A program made the translations under genes and the position numbers. A stretch of 33,514 nt of DNA from Silicimonas sp. (GTDB taxonomy: Bacteria; Pseudomonadota; Alphaproteobacteria; Rhodobacterales; Rhodobacteraceae): NCBI GenBank assembly GCA_022819605.1, contig JAJEGW010000046.1, positions 1 to 33,514 of the forward strand. The letters run 5' to 3'. Below, one piece after another: positions 25,727 through 33,267 of the stretch. Below the pieces are notes generated by a model. That model was given only the letters and a program-made list of their open reading frames with translations. It was not told the origin of the DNA and searched no databases. Positions within the stretch are counted from its first letter, which is position 1; each line of letters begins with the position of its first letter.

Positions 25727-26541
25727 GAGAGGTCAGCGCGGGAAACGTGACATTCGGCCACGCAAGACCGCTCGTCCTGATTGCAGGTCCCTGTCAGCTC
25801 GAGAACCTTGATCACTCACGGATGCTGGCGGAGAGGCTCATGGGTCTCTGCCAGGACATCGGCATCGGACTTGTCTTCAAGGCAAGTTATGACAAGGCAA
25901 ACCGATCAAGCCTGAAGGGGCGGCGCGGGACAGGCATTGACGAGGGTCTATCGATCTTGCGCGCGATACGCGCCGAGTTCGGCTGCCCGGTCCTGACCGA
26001 TGTCCACGAAGTCGGGCATTGCGCTTCTGTCGCCGAGGCCGTGGACGTCCTGCAGATCCCGGCCTTTCTTTGCCGCCAGACCGACCTCCTGTTGGCCGCC
26101 GGAGAGACCGGTGCCGCCATCAATGTGAAGAAAGGACAGTTCATGTCGCCTTGGGACGTCGGCAACATCGTCGAGAAGATTGAGTCCACCGGCAATGAAC
26201 GGGTCATTCTCACCGAGCGCGGCGCGAGCTTCGGCTACAACATGCTGGTTTCGGACATGCGGAGCCTTCCGATCATGGCGGAGACGGGGTGCCCGGTCGT
26301 CTTTGACGCGACTCATTCCGTGCAACTGCCGGGGGCGCGGGGAGATTCGTCAGGCGGACAAGCGAAATTCGTGGAGCCGCTGGCACGGGCTGCAGTGGCC
26401 GTCGGAGTCTCGGCAGTCTTCATCGAAACCCATGAGGAGCCCGCACGTGCGCCCTCTGACGGACCGAACATGATTCCGCTGGAACTGATGGGAGGGCTGC
26501 TCAAGACGCTGATTGAAATCGATCGACTGGTGAAGGCATGA
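25723..26541 (+). CDS. kdsA: 3-deoxy-8-phosphooctulonate synthase
   Basis: KdsA condenses phosphoenolpyruvate with arabinose 5-phosphate to Kdo-8-phosphate. The 272-residue product shows LVLIAGPCQLENLDHS, FKASYDKANRSSLKGRRGTGIDEGL, PVLTDVHEV, VDVLQIPAFLCRQTDLLLAAG, NVKKGQF, LTERGASFGYNMLVSDMRSLPIM and VVFDATHSVQLPGA. This is the full set of PEP- and phosphate-binding motifs. A Cys after AGP and the D/H pattern are compatible with a metal-dependent (class II) type, though this is not certain. The ATG overlaps the kdsB stop as ATGA, proving close coupling; the longer frame from 25606 is not needed. Confidence 0.96.
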   Translation: MREVSAGNVTFGHARPLVLIAGPCQLENLDHSRMLAERLMGLCQDIGIGLVFKASYDKANRSSLKGRRGTGIDEGLSILRAIRAEFGCPVLTDVHEVGHCASVAEAVDVLQIPAFLCRQTDLLLAAGETGAAINVKKGQFMSPWDVGNIVEKIESTGNERVILTERGASFGYNMLVSDMRSLPIMAETGCPVVFDATHSVQLPGARGDSSGGQAKFVEPLARAAVAVGVSAVFIETHEEPARAPSDGPNMIPLELMGGLLKTLIEIDRLVKA

Positions 26542-27518
26542 CCGTAGAGCACTTCAGCAAGGCGCTCCGCACCGATCTTGCCGGCCTGAACGCGTTGGCG
26601 GACGGCGTGAATGCAATGGCCGGGGACATTGAGGCAGCGCTTGATCTCATCGAGAACATGAAGGGCCGCCTGATCGTCACTGGCCTAGGCAAGTCCGGAC
26701 ATGTCGGTGCAAAACTCGCCGCGACCTTTGCATCCACGGGAACGCCAGCCCATTTCCTGCATCCTGCCGAAGCGAGCCACGGGGATCTGGGCATGGTCCA
26801 GCCCGAAGACGTGATTCTCGCGCTTTCCCGGTCTGGAGAAACTGCCGAGCTTTCCGACGTGCTGGGCTACGCGAAGCGACACCGCGTGCCCCTCGTCGCT
26901 CTGACCAGCGATCCCGACGGGACGCTGGCCCGCACCGCCACGGTAGCTCTTGTGCTTCCCAGGGTGCGCGAGGCCTGTCCGCACAATCTGGCGCCGACGA
27001 CCTCGACTCTCCTGCAGCTGGCGGCGGGCGACGCCCTCGCCGTCGCCCTGTTGCAGCGAAAGGGATTTGGCCCGGACAGTTTCCATGCATTCCACCCCGG
27101 AGGCTCTCTGGGCTCCGCACTCAGGCGCGTTGAAGAGATCATGCACGGGGCCGGCAAGCTGCCACTTGTCGAATCCGGCGCGCCCGTAGTCTCGGCAATC
27201 AATGAACTGTCAGCCCGGGGCTTTGGAATCGTGGGTGTCATCGAAGGCGATAGACTCCTCGGCGTAATCACGGACGGCGACGTAAGGCGCTACCTGGAAA
27301 AGATGGCGGGAACGACAATGCAGGAAGCGCTCCACGATGCGCGGGCCGACGTCGTCATGACTGTGGACTCCGTTGCGCTCTCGCCGGACACGATTGCGGG
27401 TGAGGCCCTGTCGGTACTGCAGGAGCGCCGGATTTCCGCTGCCTTCGTCCTGGACGAAAAAAAGCGTCCCATTGGGCTGATCACGATGCTCCGTCTGTTG
27501 AATCGCGGCATCGCCTGA
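26538..27518 (+). CDS. kdsD: arabinose-5-phosphate isomerase (KpsF/GutQ family)
   Basis: A 326-residue SIS-domain aldose-ketose isomerase with two CBS domains, converting ribulose 5-phosphate to arabinose 5-phosphate, the substrate of KdsA. The SIS part contains RLIVTGLGKSGHVGAKLAATFASTGTPAHFLHPAEASHGDLGM, SRSGETAEL and the catalytic-site AFHPGGSLG. CBS repeats follow from about residue 205 (GIVGVIEGDRLLGVITDGDVRRYL and AAFVLDEKKRPIGLITMLRLL). It overlaps kdsA as ATGA, so kdsB-kdsA-kdsD is one coupled cassette supplying CMP-Kdo. The separate symbols kdsD, kpsF and gutQ cannot be distinguished by sequence alone. Confidence 0.94.
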   Translation: MTVEHFSKALRTDLAGLNALADGVNAMAGDIEAALDLIENMKGRLIVTGLGKSGHVGAKLAATFASTGTPAHFLHPAEASHGDLGMVQPEDVILALSRSGETAELSDVLGYAKRHRVPLVALTSDPDGTLARTATVALVLPRVREACPHNLAPTTSTLLQLAAGDALAVALLQRKGFGPDSFHAFHPGGSLGSALRRVEEIMHGAGKLPLVESGAPVVSAINELSARGFGIVGVIEGDRLLGVITDGDVRRYLEKMAGTTMQEALHDARADVVMTVDSVALSPDTIAGEALSVLQERRISAAFVLDEKKRPIGLITMLRLLNRGIA

Positions 27519-27851
27519 ATCAACCTTTCCGCCCGCACCGGGTCTTGAAGGAAATATTCCGTTTGAGGTCGTCGCGCTCGGCCCCCGCGTTCTGCACGGA
27601 CCCGAATCATCCTGCTTCGCGGACAGCTGTTGCGACCCGCGCAGGGCGGGAAGCACGATCAAGCTGGCAAGTACCGACAAACTTGCGAGCAGCGCGGTCA
27701 TGCCCCCGGTCGCCTGCGTCGCACGGATCCCTGCTTGAGAACGCGGCAATGGTTGCGGTCGATCAAGAGGAGCAACGACTGGCGATCCGATCCTGTCCGG
27801 GACTTGGAACACAATTCCCGACTGTCACGGAAACCAGTGCGCCAGGCAGCA
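27519..27851. other. spacer with a possible RND/MMPL permease C-terminal relic
   Basis: No intact gene lies between the kdsD stop and the kinase stop (convergent genes). On the minus strand, about 27730-27640, a frame reads GGMTALLASLSVLASL then IVLPALRG. This looks like the last transmembrane helix of an RND or MMPL-type permease, where a hydrophobic helix ends in (L/V)LPAL. About 20-35 codons upstream, another frame reads TIAAFSSRD, similar to the helix before it in such proteins, suggesting a frameshifted relic. The match is short and could be chance. Nothing else is recognisable. Confidence 0.3.
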
Positions 27852-28778
27852 TCAGAGCGAGAGTTCGTTGCGCCATGGGGAATCGGCACCTGCCCGGCTT
27901 ACCGTGACCGCTGCCGCTTGGCCGCCGAGGCGCATGGCGGCCTCAATTTCGTTCCCGGAGACCTCGCGAAGCGCCCTCTTGGTCAGGACGCCCTGCTCAT
28001 GGAACGAAGCCAAAATGCCAGCGTTGAAGGTATCCCCTGCCCCGACTGTATCGACGATTTCGACTTTTGTTGCTGGCACGCCGACTATCCCGCCTTCATG
28101 GTACGCCGTGGCGCCTTCACCACCTTTGGTGACTAGCACGATTGCCGGCCCAAGCGCTCTCAGTTCGGCAGCGAGGTCGCATTGGCTGCCCTGACCCATG
28201 ACCCAGGAAAGATCCTCGTCCGAAACCTTGACGATGTCGGCAAGCTCAATCATCCGCAAGATTCTCGCCCGGAAGCTCGCCTCGTCACGAATGAACCCCG
28301 GTCGAATGTTCGGATCAAGCATCGTCGGCCGCGTGACGGATTCACGGACCATCAACGCTTCAAATGTGGCGCAGCACGGTTCGACCACGAGAGAGATGCC
28401 GCCGAAGAACATCGCGGCCACGTCGTCGTCAACTTGCGGCAAGTCATCTTCTGACAGCATACGGCTAGCCGTAGCCTCGTCGTAGAACGCGTAACTTGCT
28501 TCGCCATCAGTCAAGGTAACGAAGGCAAGCGTTGTCGGCCTGTCCGAGCGCGCGGAAAAACTTGCATCGACATGCGCCTCTGTCAGCGTGTCGAAGAGAA
28601 GCTGGCCAAAGAGATCCGTCGAGATGCCGCTGAAGAATCCCGTGCGTATTCCAAGACGCCCGAGAGCAATCGCCGTATTGAAGACCGATCCGCCGGCATG
28701 GGGCTGAAAGGCCGTGCCGCCATCGACTGTATCACGCGGCAACATGTCAATCAGGGATTCACCCGCAGTGAGAATCAA
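27852..28778 (-). CDS. PfkB-family carbohydrate kinase
   Basis: A ribokinase/PfkB-type sugar kinase of 308 residues that phosphorylates a sugar or sugar acid with ATP. It starts LILTAGESLIDMLPRD and has the substrate-binding HAGGSVFNTAIALGRLG, GISTDLFGQLL, MLDPNIRPGFI, VKVSDEDLSWV and IVLVTKGGEGATAY. The catalytic signature is DTVGAGDTFNAGIL with the base Asp. Its N-terminus resembles fructokinases. The frame opens at a TTG at 28796, but the TTG at 28778, preceded by TGGGGTG, gives the usual family start. It lies about 580 bases downstream of the ThDP enzyme on the same strand and could phosphorylate a product of that pathway. The substrate is not determined. Confidence 0.9.
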   Translation of the reverse strand: MILTAGESLIDMLPRDTVDGGTAFQPHAGGSVFNTAIALGRLGIRTGFFSGISTDLFGQLLFDTLTEAHVDASFSARSDRPTTLAFVTLTDGEASYAFYDEATASRMLSEDDLPQVDDDVAAMFFGGISLVVEPCCATFEALMVRESVTRPTMLDPNIRPGFIRDEASFRARILRMIELADIVKVSDEDLSWVMGQGSQCDLAAELRALGPAIVLVTKGGEGATAYHEGGIVGVPATKVEIVDTVGAGDTFNAGILASFHEQGVLTKRALREVSGNEIEAAMRLGGQAAAVTVSRAGADSPWRNELSL

Positions 28779-29356
28779 GTCTGCACCCCAAGCCAAGTTG
28801 CGGACATCGTCTTATCACCGCGTTTGTCGGGAACAAGCCGGTTGGTGCCAACGCCTGACCTGATATCCGCCTGCCACCAAAGGAAGTTGCGTTGGAGAGC
28901 TCCTCCTGACTCCCGCTGCATGGAGCACGGTCCCCAGGATTTGGCAGTTCTTGGTCCACAGGATCATGCGTCGGCCTGAGCGACCCGAACCGGCGGCGGC
29001 GAAATCCGTTCGTGCGACCTCCAGCTTCCGGCAATCGCCCGAGACTGTCGAAGGCATACCGTTTCCAACGCTGTGCATCCCAGCCCATGTGCCATTGATG
29101 GTCGGGCTGAGTTGGTCATCCGGGATTCTGGCAGGATCGCCTGGTTCCTGCGCAACCAAACAAGCAATGTAATCACGCCTCCCCCCTTCAACGAGGAGCA
29201 CTTTCGGCCAAGATACGCGAAAACCTGCACCCTTTGCGATCGAAGGCAGGCTCCCGGTCTGCGCCTGGCATTCCACTGCCAATCAGGCGGCGCAAGGCGT
29301 GCGCATTCAACTTTTTGCCTCGGCACGGCAGCCCCGCTGCGCGAGTTCCATCGGAG
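28779..29356. other. 578-base spacer between kinase and ThDP enzyme, no recognisable gene
   Basis: Open frames of 100-155 codons exist on both strands, but none has a family signature or normal composition, and they contradict one another. A GTTGG-TG-CCAAC inverted repeat at 28841-28852 lies about 65 bases before the kinase start and could be an operator for it. No terminator-like hairpin with a U-tract is visible after the ThDP gene. The length suggests that a gene was lost here or that the kinase has its own promoter. Confidence 0.4.
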
Positions 29357-31222
29357 TCAGATCAGGGTTTCACTGTATCTGCGCTGTACTGCCTCGCACC
29401 AATTGCCGACATTCCAGTCGCCGAAGGCACCCATGCCACCCAGCGGATCCGGTCCATGGTACACCGGAACATGGACCAGGCTGAGGCCGGGATGGGCGTG
29501 CGCGCTGGCAAGCGTCGTCTCCAGGCTGTCCTGATCATGCCCGCCCGGCAGGGCAAGCACGCCAGTCACGCTTGAAGCCATGCGCACGTAATCCACCACG
29601 ACGGCGTCACTCGTGCGGAACTCGGCACCGTACTGGGCGTGTTGAAGACCGCTGATGGCTGCCATCCGGCGATTGTCCAGGAGCAGGATCGTGCCATGCA
29701 CGCCGTGCTCCACCCCGTCTATCAGGATCTGCGGATTCATCATGAACGAACCGTCGCCCGTAAATGCGATCGCGTATCGCCCCGCGTCCGAAATTGCACC
29801 GGACAAGAGCGCAGAAACCGCAAATCCCATATAGGAGGCGCCGGATTCCGTTATGCTCTGGCCGGGCGCGCTGTCCTCAACGATCTGGAAACCGTTGGCC
29901 CGCACGTCACCTGCGTCAAACAGCTTGATTGCGCCATGACGGTTGGCAAACCGATCGGCGACGCGAATTGCCTGCGGTTGAGTGAGAACGGGGCGCTGCC
30001 AGACCTCGTCATGCAGCGGACCGGCGTCGAACCGCTCCTGCTTGAAGCTCTTCCATTCCACCTTCCTTGAACTGCAGATCGCAAGCCACTCGGCCTTTTG
30101 CTCGCACGCTGGCGCGAGGCGGTGCGACAGCATTTCAAGAACGGCAGCGGCGTCGCCTTGCAGAGCCAGAGTCCGATTGTAGTGCTGTACGTCCCTGCCA
30201 TCGGCATTGATGTTGATCACTTGACGGGCACTCGGCCATCCGATGCCTGAGCAGTCGCTCTGGCAGACCGCCCGGCTACCTACGAAAATTGCGAGTTCCG
30301 CCTCGCGCATTGCGAAATTGCCGCTGATCGATCCCTTGGAGCCACCCACATGCATATTCAGGGGATGGTCATCGGGCAAAACCCCCGTGGTGCCGGGCGA
30401 GAGCACCACCGCAGCACCTGCCGCTTCCGCGAACCTGCGAAGCTGCCGAGCCGCTCCCAAGCTGCCGCCACCGGCCTTTATCGCGACGCGCCGGCAACCG
30501 GAGATCAAGGACGCTGCTCGGTCGACAAGAGCGGTGTCCACCGGCGCAAGCGGCGAAAACTGAGGGCGCGACGGGAGCGCGTCCAATCGAACAAGGACCT
30601 CGACAGGCTGAACGTTCAGCGGCAGATTCAGAAAGAAGGGCCCCGCTTTCGTTGGGTGAAACACGGTCGCAGCGCCCGTGCGCAAGGCGTCCCGCAGGGC
30701 ACCGGGGGCATGCAGCGTGTAGGTGCCACCCATGGCAGCGGTAAGACGTCCGAAGAGTCCCTGTTCAGGTCTTGGAATCTGCTGCATGTTGTAGCCTTCG
30801 CCGTGCGTGGTCTCGTCACCATACAGATGATAGATGCCAACCCCGTTCGAGGCTGCGGCCAACGAACCCGCCAATGCCTGCAAAGCGCCCGGCCCGATGG
30901 ACGTCACCACGGCACAGGGCTCGTCATAGATCAAGCGCAGTGCCGTTCCCGCATGAGACATCTCGACCTCGTTGCGAAACTGATGGCAGCGCACCAGTCC
31001 GGCAGCTTCGTAGACGCGCAGGGTTTCGCCCAGTTCGGTTGATCCGTGGCCGAAGATCACGAGGTACTTTGACACGCCCTGTCGCAGCAATCCCAACACA
31101 AGCGCCTCGGTCAAGGGAAGCCTGACGGGCTCTTCGAAAACGCAACCGTCCACCGCAGCATCCAGCCCGCCCATGCCCGCAAGCCAGGCCGCGCGTTCCG
31201 TGCGAGTCGAAGGGATGGTCAT
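29357..31222 (-). CDS. thiamine diphosphate-dependent enzyme, IolD-like
   Basis: A 621-residue ThDP enzyme with the three-domain acetolactate synthase fold. The catalytic Glu is in the HQFRNEVEMSHAG segment (about residues 79-91). The central Rossmann domain includes AIKAGGGSLGAARQLRRFAE and LSPGTTGVLPDDHPLNMHVGG. The cofactor motif GDGSFMM...LLLDNRRM provides the GDG-N metal site. Length and overall layout resemble IolD, which hydrolyses trihydroxycyclohexanedione in inositol breakdown, but acetolactate synthase-like or glyoxylate carboligase-like activity is not excluded. The ATG at 31222 has a strong GGGGGAGGA site and overlaps the stop of the dehydrogenase as ATGA, so both are coupled. 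Confidence 0.85.
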   Translation of the reverse strand: MTIPSTRTERAAWLAGMGGLDAAVDGCVFEEPVRLPLTEALVLGLLRQGVSKYLVIFGHGSTELGETLRVYEAAGLVRCHQFRNEVEMSHAGTALRLIYDEPCAVVTSIGPGALQALAGSLAAASNGVGIYHLYGDETTHGEGYNMQQIPRPEQGLFGRLTAAMGGTYTLHAPGALRDALRTGAATVFHPTKAGPFFLNLPLNVQPVEVLVRLDALPSRPQFSPLAPVDTALVDRAASLISGCRRVAIKAGGGSLGAARQLRRFAEAAGAAVVLSPGTTGVLPDDHPLNMHVGGSKGSISGNFAMREAELAIFVGSRAVCQSDCSGIGWPSARQVININADGRDVQHYNRTLALQGDAAAVLEMLSHRLAPACEQKAEWLAICSSRKVEWKSFKQERFDAGPLHDEVWQRPVLTQPQAIRVADRFANRHGAIKLFDAGDVRANGFQIVEDSAPGQSITESGASYMGFAVSALLSGAISDAGRYAIAFTGDGSFMMNPQILIDGVEHGVHGTILLLDNRRMAAISGLQHAQYGAEFRTSDAVVVDYVRMASSVTGVLALPGGHDQDSLETTLASAHAHPGLSLVHVPVYHGPDPLGGMGAFGDWNVGNWCEAVQRRYSETLI

Positions 31223-32301
31223 TCGTCTTCCTCCCCCAGGAGCACCGCCTTCCCGGTTCGCGCCGATTCCTCGGCCCCAAGCGCGAAGCGAAGCACCGTT
31301 CGGGCCTGGCGTGCAGTAAGTACGGGTTCACCGCCTTCTTTCAGAACGCGCAGGAAGTGCCGGGTCGACTGCACGAAGCCTTGCTCCCAGCCGATCTCGA
31401 CATCAGTGTACTCGGTCACGACGCCGTCGCGATACAACGCTACGGGCGGCGGACTGCCGATCTGGCCATGCCCGCGGTTGATCCACAGCACGCCATGTGT
31501 CCCGGTAATCTCGACGCGGTCATCCTGGGCATAGTGACGTGACGTGATTTCAAGTTCAGGAGAATACACCAGCTCGAGATTTCCGATCCGGTTGCCGGGA
31601 AACCGGAACGACACGATGGACGGCGCGTCAAGATAGCCACCTTCGGGCCGCTCAGCCTTGTGAATGAATGCATGCACCTCGCTCGGCGACCCCATGAAAT
31701 GCCATGCCAGCGCAAACTTGTGATGCCCGTCGTCGAACACCAGCGGTCCCCCGCCGGCCCTGCCCCTGTCCTGTCGCCAAGCGTCGGCCTCTTTCGGAAC
31801 GTCCCAGGCGGTGCGGCTCTTGCCCGGGTTGGACTTGAGGCGGATCGACAGCGGCTCTCCAATGGCGCCCCCCTCGATCAAGGCGCGGGCCTTCACCACC
31901 GGAGGGTGGAAAATGAAGTTCTCAAAGACCTTGAAGGGCACCCCAGAAGCCTCCGCCGCAGCGACAAGCTCATCAGCTTCCTCGCTGGAGATGCACATCG
32001 GTTTCTGCAGCGAAACGATTTTCCCGGCATTGATCGCTTTCAGCGCCGCCTGCAGGTGCAGATGGTGCGGCAGAAGCAGTTCCACCAAGTCGACGTCTTC
32101 TCTTGCCAGCAGCCGATCCAGGTCGTCGTCGATGTGAACTTCTCCGCACCCCCACGCATGCGCCCGTTTCCTTGCCAGGTCAGGGTTGCTGTCGCAGAGC
32201 GCCGTGATCTGCGCCGCAGGGTTTTGCAGATACTCGATGGCATGCAGGTCGGAAATGCGGCCGGTACCGACAAGGGCGACTCGGAAGGGCTTGCTCGACA
32301 T
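31219..32301 (-). CDS. Gfo/Idh/MocA-family NAD(P)-dependent oxidoreductase
   Basis: A 360-residue sugar- or inositol-type dehydrogenase. The N-terminal Rossmann fold has VALVGTGRISDLHAIEYL, ALCDSNPDLARKRAH, and VELLLPHHLHLQAALKAINAGKIVSLQKPM. The Lys of the conserved EKP motif is kept, but the Glu is Gln (QKP). The C-terminal substrate domain contains DDGHHKFALAWHFMG, the likely catalytic Asp/His segment. Likely reaction: oxidation of a hydroxyl of a cyclic polyol or sugar with NAD(P). It starts two bases after the iclR stop and overlaps the ThDP gene, so iclR-dehydrogenase-ThDP enzyme is one operon. The substrate is unknown. Confidence 0.9.
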   Translation of the reverse strand: MSSKPFRVALVGTGRISDLHAIEYLQNPAAQITALCDSNPDLARKRAHAWGCGEVHIDDDLDRLLAREDVDLVELLLPHHLHLQAALKAINAGKIVSLQKPMCISSEEADELVAAAEASGVPFKVFENFIFHPPVVKARALIEGGAIGEPLSIRLKSNPGKSRTAWDVPKEADAWRQDRGRAGGGPLVFDDGHHKFALAWHFMGSPSEVHAFIHKAERPEGGYLDAPSIVSFRFPGNRIGNLELVYSPELEITSRHYAQDDRVEITGTHGVLWINRGHGQIGSPPPVALYRDGVVTEYTDVEIGWEQGFVQSTRHFLRVLKEGGEPVLTARQARTVLRFALGAEESARTGKAVLLGEEDE

Positions 32302-32303
32302 GG

Positions 32304-33038
32304 TCAGGGCCTGTCCTTCAGAAACGGGTTTCCGGTCTTGCGCACCAGCTGCCCCAGCTCCACCATGCGCGAATCCCCGATTCGCACCGACGGGCCGGAT
32401 ATTCCCAGCGCGGCGATCATCTTGTCCCTGGAATCGAAGACCGGCCGCGCGACGCAGCGGATTCCTTCGGCGAATTCACTGTCATCCATGGTGAATCCGC
32501 GAACCCGTGCCTGTTCAAGATCACCATTGAGAACGTGGCGATCGACAATGGTCTGGGCGGTGTGGGAAGGCAGAGCCGTGGGAATCTCGGCACCGCCAAA
32601 CGCAAGAAACGCCTTTCCAAGCGCCGTGCAGTGCAAAGGCGCGAGCGAACCGATTGGATGGTCGACCTTGAGCGGGAGAGTAGAATCGACCTTGTCGACG
32701 TACCACACACGCTCATCCACCAGGACGGCGAGATGGGCGCATTCGCCGGTCACCTCAACCAGCCGCTGCAGAATCGGTCGGCAGAGCTCCTTGCAGGCAA
32801 CGACCTCGCTCAGGCTATGCCCGTCTTTCCGAGTCTCTGGATCACGCGCAGCGCGATAGCGCCGCGATTCGTCCTGCACGGCGTATCCGGCCGCGACAAG
32901 GGACTTCAGTATGTGGGAGGCGTTGGATTTCTCGATGCCAAGCTCCTCCGCGATCCGGGTGAGTCGCATCGGTTCGGCCGAGGCGGTGAGAATGTCGAGC
33001 GCCTTGAGGCCCCGCATCAAGGATTGCAGCAGTCGCAC
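32304..33038 (-). CDS. IclR-family transcriptional regulator
   Basis: A 244-residue IclR-type regulator with an N-terminal winged helix-turn-helix (MRGLKALDILTASAEPMRLTRIAEELGIEKSNASHILKSLVAAGYAV) and a C-terminal effector domain. The latter has WYVDKVDSTLPLKVDHPIGSLAPLHCTALGKAFLAF and GFTMDDSEFAEGIRCVARPVFDSRDKMIAALGISGP, the family's ligand-binding stretches. The frame is open from 33179, but the GTG at 33038 has GGAAGG six bases upstream and starts right before the HTH; I use it. It begins a catabolic operon and is divergent from a sugar-binding protein gene, so it probably controls both in response to the pathway substrate. Confidence 0.93.
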   Translation of the reverse strand: MRLLQSLMRGLKALDILTASAEPMRLTRIAEELGIEKSNASHILKSLVAAGYAVQDESRRYRAARDPETRKDGHSLSEVVACKELCRPILQRLVEVTGECAHLAVLVDERVWYVDKVDSTLPLKVDHPIGSLAPLHCTALGKAFLAFGGAEIPTALPSHTAQTIVDRHVLNGDLEQARVRGFTMDDSEFAEGIRCVARPVFDSRDKMIAALGISGPSVRIGDSRMVELGQLVRKTGNPFLKDRP

Positions 33039-33183
33039 GGTGCACCTTCCAATCCGAGCAAAGTTCTCCCCGACACAAGTTTGCACATTACGCACGAATT
33101 GTTTAACATAGGGAAACTTTATTGGGCAATTCTCACTTGTCCTACAAAAAGCCAGATTTTCTTGCCGTATGCAATCCATTTTG

Positions 33184-33211
33184 TTGACCTAGGGAGAAAA
33201 GCCTGCATACT
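33184..33211 (+). promoter_or_regulatory. candidate promoter of the substrate-binding protein gene
   Basis: TTGACC at 33184-33189 (five of six matches to TTGACA) and CATACT at 33206-33211 (four of six to TATAAT) are separated by 16 bases. Transcription would start near 33218, inside the inverted repeat that follows, which suits repression by a regulator bound there. This is a pattern match only. Confidence 0.35.
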
Positions 33212-33214
33212 TGT

Positions 33215-33238
33215 CTACGCACCGCACAAGGTGCGTAG
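33215..33238. promoter_or_regulatory. 9-bp perfect inverted repeat, likely operator
   Basis: CTACGCACC (33215-33223) and GGTGCGTAG (33230-33238) are perfect reverse complements separated by GCACAA. The repeat lies in the 229-base intergenic region between the IclR gene and the divergent substrate-binding protein gene, 30 bases before that gene's ATG. By position it could be the IclR operator. It could also form a hairpin in the 5' leader of the transporter mRNA. Confidence 0.5.
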
Positions 33239-33267
33239 CCCCAAGAAACGGGAGGGAGAACAATCTC

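Noticed and set aside
28815-29282. 155-codon minus-strand frame in the kinase/ThDP spacer
   Set aside because: No family match, odd composition and overlapping alternative frames of similar length; not enough to call a gene.
31660-32859. 399-codon plus-strand frame opposite the dehydrogenase and IclR genes
   Set aside because: It spans two clear minus-strand genes and shows no motif of its own.
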